Assembly: GCA_020353135.1 (NCBI GenBank)
Contig: CP070688.1
Span: 989,823-1,000,947 of the forward strand
Direction: 5' to 3'
Length of the DNA: 11,125 bases
Source: Chloroflexota bacterium
GTDB lineage: Bacteria; Chloroflexota; Anaerolineae; Promineifilales; Promineifilaceae
Part shown: positions 1 through 5,696 of the stretch, one piece after another
Numbering within the stretch: the first letter of the stretch is position 1
Layout: the number at the start of each line of letters is the position of its first letter
Notes under the pieces: model-generated
Databases searched by the model: none
Told to the model about the DNA's origin: nothing
Seen by the model: only the letters and a program-made list of their open reading frames with translations
Position numbers and translations under genes: made by a program

Positions 1-906
1 ACGCAATTGGTGCGGGCCCTGGAGGAAGAGCGCTTTGTTGTTACGGTAGAAATGAGCCCGCCACGGGGCATCGCCGCCCAGCGATTATTGGCCGGGGCGC
101 GAATGCTGAAGGAGGCCGGAGCTGGTTTCATCGACGTAGCCGATAGCCCCCTGGCCCGTATGCGCATGAGCGCCTGGGCGGCCGCCCACCTGGTGCAGCG
201 GGAGATTGACCTGGAGACGGTGTTGCACTTTCCTACCCGCGGCCGCAATCTATTGCGGATCCAGGGTGACTTGCTGGCCGCCCATGCATTGGGCATCCGC
301 AATCTATTCGTCGTGATGGGCGATCCAACGCAAATCGGCGACTATCCCGAAGCGATGGACAATTACGATATCGTTCCTTCGGGCCTCATTCAATTGATCA
401 AAGAACGCTTGAATAGCGGCCTGGATCAGGCCGGGCAGACGATCGATCAACCGACCAGCTTCACCGTGGGCTGCGCGCTCAACCTGGAACCGACTGACGT
501 CGACCGGGAGTTTCGCCTGTTGGGTAAGAAGATAAGAAATGGGGCCGATTTCGCCTTGACTCAGCCGGTTTTCAACCCGGCGGCGGCCCTGGATTTCATC
601 GCCATTTGCCAGAATGCCTATGGTCTGGACATGATTCCGATTGTGGCTGGCGTTCAGCCTCTTTACAGCAGCGGTAACGCCGAGTTTTTGCATAATGAGG
701 TTCCAGGTATCACAATACCGGGCGATCTACGGACACGGATGCGCTCGGCGGCCGAGCAACATAGGGAAGGTGTGCGCATTGCCCAGGAGATCCTGGAGGA
801 GATGCGACGGAGCATTCAAGGGGTCTACATGATTCCAGTATTTGGGCGCTATGATCTGGTAGCCGACGTGCTCGATATGCTGTCTGGTCCAAAAGTGGCA
901 TTGTAG
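1..906 (+). CDS. Methylenetetrahydrofolate reductase domain, 5'-truncated by window edge (probably C-terminal half of a homocysteine S-methyltransferase/MTHFR fusion)
   Basis: The enzyme reduces 5,10-methylene-THF to 5-methyl-THF with a flavin cofactor and feeds methionine synthesis in the cytosol. Seen: a near-complete MTHFR TIM barrel, starting with VEMSPPRG about 16 residues in, then VVMGDPTQIGDYP, FALTQPVF, GNAEFLHNEVPG and a terminal VFGRYDLVADVLD. These match the MTHFR half of the Bacillus YitJ-type bifunctional protein as I know it. The frame is open to base 1, reading T-Q-L-V-R before the domain. TTG at 7 and GTG at 10 could serve as starts, but no ribosome site can be seen in the few bases available. 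I infer that the coding region continues leftward into a homocysteine S-methyltransferase domain; a stand-alone MTHFR starting at about base 7 is the alternative. The MTHFR identity is firm, the fusion is not. Confidence 0.88.
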   Translation, partial: TQLVRALEEERFVVTVEMSPPRGIAAQRLLAGARMLKEAGAGFIDVADSPLARMRMSAWAAAHLVQREIDLETVLHFPTRGRNLLRIQGDLLAAHALGIRNLFVVMGDPTQIGDYPEAMDNYDIVPSGLIQLIKERLNSGLDQAGQTIDQPTSFTVGCALNLEPTDVDREFRLLGKKIRNGADFALTQPVFNPAAALDFIAICQNAYGLDMIPIVAGVQPLYSSGNAEFLHNEVPGITIPGDLRTRMRSAAEQHREGVRIAQEILEEMRRSIQGVYMIPVFGRYDLVADVLDMLSGPKVAL

Positions 907-929
907 CCTGATAACAGTCGCGTTATAAC
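901..929 (+). promoter_or_regulatory. Candidate sigma-70-like promoter before prepilin peptidase gene
   Basis: TTGTAG (901-906) and TATAAC (924-929) are separated by exactly 17 bases. The -10 matches consensus at five of six bases, the -35 only at its TTG. A start near 936 would give a leader of about 43 bases before the ATG at 979. The -35 overlaps the end of the MTHFR gene. Weak evidence, based on consensus matching only. Confidence 0.28.
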
Positions 930-978
930 AGGCCCATTCCAAAAAAAGAGCTTCCCTGTCCCGTAGAGAGTGTCGCCG

Positions 979-1725
979 ATGATAGTTGCTGTCTTTGCTT
1001 TGTTAGGTCTTATCGCTGGTGGCGCCATTAACGTCCTGGCCGACGATTTGCCGGCCCGCATCAGGCCCCGGCGCCCGCACTGTCCACAGTGCGGGCACGT
1101 TTATGGTCCGGCCGGTTGGTTGGCGATCGGTCGCAAGATCCAGGGCGGCGCCTGTCCACAGTGCGGCCTGGTTACTCGCCGGCGAGCGCTGCTCGTGGAG
1201 TTGGGGACGGCCATGTTATATGCCGTGTTGCCGTTGCTCATCACACCCCCATTGGATCTGGTCATTTACAGTTTCTATATCGCGGTACTGATTCTGATCA
1301 TCGTCATCGACGTGGAGCATCGCCTGGTTCTGCATGTGGTGACGCTGCCGACGATGGTCATCGCCCTCTTCGCTAGCTACCCGCTGGAGGACAATACCAT
1401 CAGGCTGGCCGTCGTCGGAGGCGCGGTCGGATTCATACTCTTCTTTCTGGCTTATCTTCTTGGACAGCGCCTCTTTGGCCCGGGAGCGCTTGGCTTTGGC
1501 GACGTCACCCTGGCCACCACGATGGGGCTGATGCTGGGCTTTCATCGCATCTTTTTCGCCCTGATCCTGGGCATCTTGCTTGCCGGGCTATGGAGTCTGG
1601 TGGGATTGCTGACTGGCCGGATTAGCCGGCGCAGCTACTTCGCATACGGGCCGTTCCTGGCCGTGGCTGGGATAGTGATGATTATTTGGGGGGATCGTCT
1701 ATACGCCTGGGCTGCTGGCGCCTGA
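979..1725 (+). CDS. Type IV prepilin peptidase (A24 family, leader peptidase/N-methyltransferase)
   Basis: This integral membrane aspartic protease cleaves the leader peptide of type IV pilins and related pseudopilins. The two-domain form also N-methylates the new terminus. Counting from ATG 979, the N-terminal cytoplasmic loop carries two CPQCG zinc-type pairs (C35/C38 and C59/C62). Several hydrophobic segments follow. The first catalytic aspartate is D111 in the VIDVEHR stretch and the second is D175 in GFGD. A late YGPFLAVAG matches the family's conserved end. At about 248 residues it has normal length. GTG at 970 is nine bases upstream in frame; I prefer the ATG because the GAGAG at 966-970 sits 8 bases ahead of it. 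No pilin or pilus assembly gene is nearby, so its substrate cannot be read from context. It could serve pili, a competence system or archaellum-like filaments. Confidence 0.93.
   Translation: MIVAVFALLGLIAGGAINVLADDLPARIRPRRPHCPQCGHVYGPAGWLAIGRKIQGGACPQCGLVTRRRALLVELGTAMLYAVLPLLITPPLDLVIYSFYIAVLILIIVIDVEHRLVLHVVTLPTMVIALFASYPLEDNTIRLAVVGGAVGFILFFLAYLLGQRLFGPGALGFGDVTLATTMGLMLGFHRIFFALILGILLAGLWSLVGLLTGRISRRSYFAYGPFLAVAGIVMIIWGDRLYAWAAGA
1073..1096. repeat. 24-bp inverted repeat inside the prepilin peptidase zinc-loop coding sequence
   Basis: Two perfect 11-base arms, GCCCGCACTGT and ACAGTGCGGGC, flank a 2-base CC centre. The repeat covers the codons of the first CPQCG motif. A 15-base direct repeat of part of it (CTGTCCACAGTGCGG, 1080-1094) recurs at 1152-1166 in the second CPQCG. 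It is probably a by-product of coding for two identical zinc knuckles with the same codons, but the perfect symmetry is real. Confidence 0.6.
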
Positions 1726-1831
1726 GCCTCGGCCGGCAGCATTCGTCAGGCGTCTGAGTCGTCAACGGCTTGCGCCGCAGCCCGCCTGGCATTTGGTCTG
1801 CCCATGTTGGATCTCAGAAATGTAGTTCGAA

Positions 1832-2488
1832 TCAGCCGTCGCCGTCCGACGAAGTTTTGTCAGCGAGAGGCTCGAAATCACCCTCCAGGCGAAGTTCTAG
1901 ATAGTGATCTTTCAGCGCCATTTCGATGCGGGTGAAGCTCCCGCACAAGCCATGCTTTTCAAGCTGATCTGGAAGCGTCGCCCGGATGATCCGCGAAGGA
2001 TTTGAAAGCTCCTGGCGAGCGATCTTTTCGATATTGATGGCTGCCAGGGCCGCTTTCGCCTTGATGTCAAAGCGCCTGGTATGTTGGCGGACCACCAATG
2101 AATCGCGTTTTAGTCTCAACTTTCGGTCGACTGATACCGGATCGTTGACCAGGCAATACTTGAACTTGAGAAAAGCGATAATGGGCTTGTGTATGTGGAC
2201 GATGAAGCCGATCTTCGCCTCGCTTTCGTTCATGACCACGCGCATGGTGGCGACATTATGCACCAGGTTAACGCCCTGACCGAGCAGCGTGTGCTTGCTG
2301 AACATGGTATAGACCAGCTGTCTAAGAACGGCGCTCAATTCATCGCTGTTTAGCCTCGCTTCAAAGCGACCGTCGCTTGTCAGGGCACTGGCAATTCTGG
2401 CTTCAATCTGATCGCTTGGGAATTTCTCGGCAGTAACAGCTTCGATCTGGGCGCGCAGCTGTTCGTCTGTTGGTTTGATTCGTGGCAT
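1832..2488 (-). CDS. Conserved-looking hypothetical protein, 218 residues, family not recognised
   Basis: I do not recognise this protein. From ATG 2488 it starts MPRIKPTDEQLRAQIEAV. The first 60 residues look helical and charged (roughly 8-62, including SDELSAVLRQLVYTMF). A run of alternating hydrophobic residues from about 82 to 135 suggests a beta-sheet region (VATMRVVMN, KIGFIVHIHKP, IIAFLKFKYCLV, LRLKRDSLVVRQ). A helix-rich stretch with AKAALAAINIEKIARQEL follows, then a final strand-like MALKDHYLELRLEGDF and an acidic tail. There is no signal peptide and no membrane helix. The frame stays open upstream to 2743, but that part crosses the divergent region and reads like non-coding sequence, so I took the downstream ATG. 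No clear ribosome site precedes it. The gene stands alone, convergent with the prepilin peptidase and divergent from the GNAT gene. Confidence 0.7.
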   Translation of the reverse strand: MPRIKPTDEQLRAQIEAVTAEKFPSDQIEARIASALTSDGRFEARLNSDELSAVLRQLVYTMFSKHTLLGQGVNLVHNVATMRVVMNESEAKIGFIVHIHKPIIAFLKFKYCLVNDPVSVDRKLRLKRDSLVVRQHTRRFDIKAKAALAAINIEKIARQELSNPSRIIRATLPDQLEKHGLCGSFTRIEMALKDHYLELRLEGDFEPLADKTSSDGDG

Positions 2489-2683
2489 AACGTTTATGAC
2501 GTGACCAGGCGCCCGGCCAAACAGACTTAGCGAGATAGCCCAAGCCGGTGAGCATCTTGCTCCTGTCGGCTGCTCAAAGGTTAACAGTTGGGTGCTGCTC
2601 AGGCGACACAAGTTTACTCTAAATGGGGCTATCTGTGTAGCATCCTTCGTCGGTTGGTTGAAGCTTTGGTAGAATTTCATGTT

Positions 2684-2709
2684 CAGGAGGCCATTAGCTG
2701 CGCCGCCTG
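2684..2709 (+). promoter_or_regulatory. Stem-loop that could mask a perfect Shine-Dalgarno upstream of the GNAT gene
   Basis: CAGGAGGC (2684-2691) can pair with GCCGCCTG (2702-2709) over 7 of 8 positions (one A-C mismatch), leaving a 10-base loop. The left arm contains AGGAGG (2685-2690), the consensus ribosome site. The right arm ends one base before an in-frame ATG at 2711. No start codon lies 5-9 bases after AGGAGG. Whether the structure acts in translation is inference. Confidence 0.35.
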
Positions 2710-2743
2710 GATGGAGAACCGCCATTTTGGCGACGAAGAGCAA

Positions 2744-3628
2744 ATGAAGGAAAAGTCAATTGAAATCCGGCCAGTGACGGATGTGGCCGACGCCCGCAAG
2801 CTTGAAGTGATTCAGAGGCAGACGTGGGGCATGAGCGCTATTGAAGTGCTGCCGGGTCGCTTTCTGCACGCCATGCATTTCAATGGCGCTTGCCTACTCG
2901 GCGCCTACGATGGCGCCGAACTCATCGGCTTCGTATTTGGCCTGTTGGGTACTGTCGAGGGGCTGGACGATCGTATTGACCAGGTGGCCGCGGCTCGACT
3001 GCAAATGTATTCGGCGATCATGGGTGTATTGCCCGAATACCAGAGCGCCGGGATCGGTTATCGCCTCAAGGTCGCTCAGCGCGAGTTTGCGTTGCGCATC
3101 GGCGTCCGGCTTATCACCTGGACCTATGATCCTCTGGAAGGTCGCAATGGCTACTTGAACATCCGCAAACTGGGTGTTGTCTGCAATCAATACGAGCGTG
3201 ACTTTCATGGCCAAGTCGGCGGCATAAACGCCGGGTTGCCGACAGATCGTTTTTACGTAGAGTGGTGGGTGACCAGCAATCGGGCGAAAGGCCGCCTCGC
3301 AGCGCGCCGGCCACCGTTGACTCTGGATAACTACCTGAGTGGTGGTGCGGTCATCGTAAATCGCACAGAACGTGATGATCGCGACTTTGTGGTACCTTCG
3401 GCCGATTTTGAGCGCGTCGGCTCCCGTTTCGTCCTGGTTGAGATCCCGAATTCGATTCAGATAATCAAAGATCAGGACATGGGCCTAGCCGGCGCCTGGC
3501 GCGCCCATACCCGGGAGCAATTTGAGCATTACTTCGCCCAGAACTATTTGCTGACCGACTTCATTCGATTTGAGGATTCAGGTGGTTTCTGGCGCAGTTA
3601 CTATGTCCTGACATTGGGAGACAGCTAA
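2744..3628 (+). CDS. GNAT N-acyltransferase, COG3375-like (candidate succinyl-CoA:amino acid N-succinyltransferase)
   Basis: It should transfer an acyl group from acyl-CoA to an amine in the cytosol. From ATG 2744 (294 residues), the GNAT fold begins with IEIRPVTDVADARKLE. The acyl-CoA binding motif is at about 94-108, with QSAGIGY as the QxxGxG loop. It is followed by ITWTYDPLEGRN, NIRKLGVVCNQYERDFHG and LPTDRFYVEWW, a block typical of the COG3375 'predicted acetyltransferase' group as I know it. The C-terminal 110 residues form an extra domain also seen in that group. In-frame ATG 2711 would add 11 residues; the family's homology starts just after 2744, so I chose the shorter form. Only three bases separate its stop from the MenC/NSAR-type gene. 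In Geobacillus, a GNAT N-succinyltransferase next to an N-succinylamino acid racemase acts on D-amino acids; I infer the same role here. Plain acetylation of another amine remains possible. Confidence 0.82.
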   Translation: MKEKSIEIRPVTDVADARKLEVIQRQTWGMSAIEVLPGRFLHAMHFNGACLLGAYDGAELIGFVFGLLGTVEGLDDRIDQVAAARLQMYSAIMGVLPEYQSAGIGYRLKVAQREFALRIGVRLITWTYDPLEGRNGYLNIRKLGVVCNQYERDFHGQVGGINAGLPTDRFYVEWWVTSNRAKGRLAARRPPLTLDNYLSGGAVIVNRTERDDRDFVVPSADFERVGSRFVLVEIPNSIQIIKDQDMGLAGAWRAHTREQFEHYFAQNYLLTDFIRFEDSGGFWRSYYVLTLGDS

Positions 3629-3631
3629 AGG

Positions 3632-4804
3632 ATGATCATAGAACAGGTTGATCTCTACTTCGTCAGCCAGGAACTGGTTAGCCCCTTCGTGACCAGCTTC
3701 GGCCAGCAGTTAGAACGCCAGTGTCTGATCCTGGCATTGCGGGCCGATGGCCTCACCGGCTGGGGTGAATGCCCGGCCAACAGCTCGCCAGGCTACAGTT
3801 ACGAAACCAGCGGTACTGCCTGGCACATCTTGACCCAGTTTCTGATTCCGGCCGTTCTGGGCCGGGACTTAGAGCGGCCGGAACAAGTCCGTGACTGGAT
3901 GCGTTCGGTGCGCGGTCACCCGCTGGCCAAGGCGGCGATTGACCAGGCGGCCTGGGATTTAGTTGCTCAACGAGACGGGCTGTCACTTGCGGCAAAGCTG
4001 GCCGAACCCTATCCTGAGGGGCCGAAACGACGGGTCAAGGTAGGCGTAAGCATCGGCATACAACCGACGATCGACGACACACTGATCGTCATTCAGAAGC
4101 AGTTGGACCAGGGCTACGGCCGGATCAAGCTCAAGATTCGGCCCGGGCACGACCTGGAATTGGCTCGGGCGGCGCGCAAGGCATTTCCTGACACGGCGAT
4201 CATGCTGGATGCAAACTCGGCTTATCAGCTCGAAGATTCAGCCGTGTTTCAGGGGATGGATGACCTGGAGCTACTCATGATCGAGCAGCCATTGGGCTAT
4301 GAGGACATCTACGATCACAGTAGGCTCCGGCCGCTGATAGGCTCGCCGCTGTGCTTGGATGAGAGCATTCATTCGGCCGATCACGCTCGCTACGCCCTGG
4401 CGATCGGCGCCTGCGACATCGTCAACATTAAACCGGCGCGTGTCAGCGGTTGGACCGAGGCTCGCGAAGTGCATGATCTTTGCCGCCAGCATGGCATGCC
4501 GGTCTGGTGCGGCGGCATGCTGGAGACCGGCATCGGCCGGGCTGCTCAACTTGCCCTGGCATCTTTGCCCGGCTTCACGCTTCCTGGAGACATTTCGGCC
4601 ACCGAGCGCTATTATGCTGAAGACATAGCCAAACCTGATTTTATCCTAAATGCCGAAGACAGTACGATAACCGTGCCAGTTGGACCGGGCCTAGGCATTG
4701 CCGTCGACATGGAGCGGCTGCAGGGCTGCTCCTTGCGCCAGGAACACTTCCGCGCCTCGCGTATTGAAGCGACCCGGTCGCCAAGTGGAGTAGAAGATGT
4801 TTAG
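3632..4804 (+). CDS. menC: Enolase-superfamily OSBS/NSAR-type enzyme (MenC-like; candidate N-succinylamino acid racemase)
   Basis: The NSAR/OSBS group makes o-succinylbenzoate for menaquinone, racemises N-succinylamino acids, or does both. Seen: the N-terminal capping domain with PFVTSFG (18-24), the KxK catalytic pair K166/K168 in RIKLKI, the Mg ligands D193 (LDAN), E218 (IEQPL) and D243 (CLDES), and the second general base K267 in NIKPARVSG. GGMLETGIGRA (294-304) and LPGDISA follow, both characteristic of this group. R270, three after K267, corresponds to the Amycolatopsis NSAR arginine (R266) that I recall being linked to racemase activity. At 390 residues it carries about 20 more C-terminal residues than usual. 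No other menaquinone gene is nearby, whereas a GNAT gene lies 3 bases upstream and proC overlaps its end. This favours the racemase reading without excluding a MenC role. Confidence 0.88.
   Translation: MIIEQVDLYFVSQELVSPFVTSFGQQLERQCLILALRADGLTGWGECPANSSPGYSYETSGTAWHILTQFLIPAVLGRDLERPEQVRDWMRSVRGHPLAKAAIDQAAWDLVAQRDGLSLAAKLAEPYPEGPKRRVKVGVSIGIQPTIDDTLIVIQKQLDQGYGRIKLKIRPGHDLELARAARKAFPDTAIMLDANSAYQLEDSAVFQGMDDLELLMIEQPLGYEDIYDHSRLRPLIGSPLCLDESIHSADHARYALAIGACDIVNIKPARVSGWTEAREVHDLCRQHGMPVWCGGMLETGIGRAAQLALASLPGFTLPGDISATERYYAEDIAKPDFILNAEDSTITVPVGPGLGIAVDMERLQGCSLRQEHFRASRIEATRSPSGVEDV
4787..4790 (+). promoter_or_regulatory. Ribosome binding site of proC, inside the upstream gene
   Basis: GGAG sits 6 bases ahead of the proC ATG at 4797, within the last codons of the MenC-like gene. 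It supports the start that overlaps the upstream stop and suggests coupled translation. Confidence 0.6.
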
Positions 4805-5636
4805 CGATGAGAAGATCGCCTTTATTGGCAGTGGCACCATGGCCGAGGCCATGATTCGCGGCTTGCTGAACCAGAAGCTGGTTAAACCGGAACAGATTAT
4901 CGCCACAGGCCCCCGGCCTGAACGGGGTCGGCGGCTGCGCGAGCGACATCAGATTCAAGTGACCACGGACAATTGCGCGGCCGCCGAAGAAGGGCAGATC
5001 GTGGTGCTGTCCGTGAAGCCTCAAGTACTTCCGGAGGCAATGGCCGAGATTCGCGGTCACCTTCGCCGCCAAGACCTGGTGCTTTCGATCATCGCCGGCA
5101 TGCCGATTAGGGTCATCGCCGACGGTTTGGCCCATGCCGCCGTTGCCCGGGCCATGCCCAACACACCGGCCCAGATCGGTCAGGGAATCAGCGTGTGGAC
5201 AGTTACACCAGAGGTCGGCGATAATCAGAAACGACAAGCACAGGCTATCCTGGCCTCGCTGGGTCAAGAGGAATTCGTCGACGACGAAGATTATCTCGAC
5301 ATGGCCACGGCCCTGAGCGGCACAGGGCCAGCCTATGTCTTTTTGCTGATGGAAGCCATGATCGACGCTGGCGTGCATATGGGCTTCTCTCGCCGGGTCG
5401 CCAAGCAATTGGTCTTTCAGACCATGCGCGGTTCAGTGGAGTTCGCCGACCAGTCCAATCTGCACGTGGCTGAGCTGCGTAACCAGGTTACCTCCCCTGG
5501 CGGGACCACGGCCGCTGCCCTTTATCACATGGAAAAAGGTGGGTTGCGCACGGTCATTTCACGCGGGATTTGGGCCGCCTATCAACGTTCCATCGCCTTA
5601 GGCGAAGGCAAGAAACGTGGCGAGCCCTCTGACTGA
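4797..5636 (+). CDS. proC: Pyrroline-5-carboxylate reductase
   Basis: It performs the last step of proline synthesis, reducing 1-pyrroline-5-carboxylate with NAD(P)H in the cytosol. Seen: an N-terminal Rossmann fold with IAFIGSGTMAEAMIRGLL (7-24); VVLSVKPQ and ARAMPNTPAQIGQG in the middle; ALSGTGPAYVFLLMEAM in the dimerisation domain; and the family signature around ELRNQVTSPGGTTAAAL. Its 279 residues are the normal length. The ATG overlaps the last 8 bases of the upstream gene (ATGTTTAG), with GGAG six bases before it. Neither glutamate kinase nor glutamyl phosphate reductase (proB, proA) is nearby. Placement right after a possible N-succinylamino acid racemase may be a plain housekeeping arrangement or may tie amino acid salvage to proline. 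Confidence 0.96.
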   Translation: MFSDEKIAFIGSGTMAEAMIRGLLNQKLVKPEQIIATGPRPERGRRLRERHQIQVTTDNCAAAEEGQIVVLSVKPQVLPEAMAEIRGHLRRQDLVLSIIAGMPIRVIADGLAHAAVARAMPNTPAQIGQGISVWTVTPEVGDNQKRQAQAILASLGQEEFVDDEDYLDMATALSGTGPAYVFLLMEAMIDAGVHMGFSRRVAKQLVFQTMRGSVEFADQSNLHVAELRNQVTSPGGTTAAALYHMEKGGLRTVISRGIWAAYQRSIALGEGKKRGEPSD

Positions 5637-5696
5637 AAGACGCCGAGATCATTGGGTCGCCGGCCCAGACCTGACCTTGAATTCACATCCGACATC

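Noticed and set aside
907..932. Possible terminator hairpin after the MTHFR gene (CCTGATAAC against GTTATAACAGG)
   Set aside because: The stem is interrupted by a 2-base bulge and is followed by a run of A rather than T on the plus strand.
1726..1831. Search for a bidirectional terminator between the convergent prepilin peptidase and unknown genes
   Set aside because: Only weak GC-rich pairing is visible and no T-run follows on either strand.
2614..2645. Possible promoter for the GNAT gene (TTTACT and TGTAGC, 17 bases apart)
   Set aside because: The match is too weak, at four of six and three of six consensus bases.
2489..2743. Upstream extension of the unknown minus-strand gene by 85 codons
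   Set aside because: The extension crosses the divergent region and the GNAT start region, and its residues do not look like a conserved protein segment.
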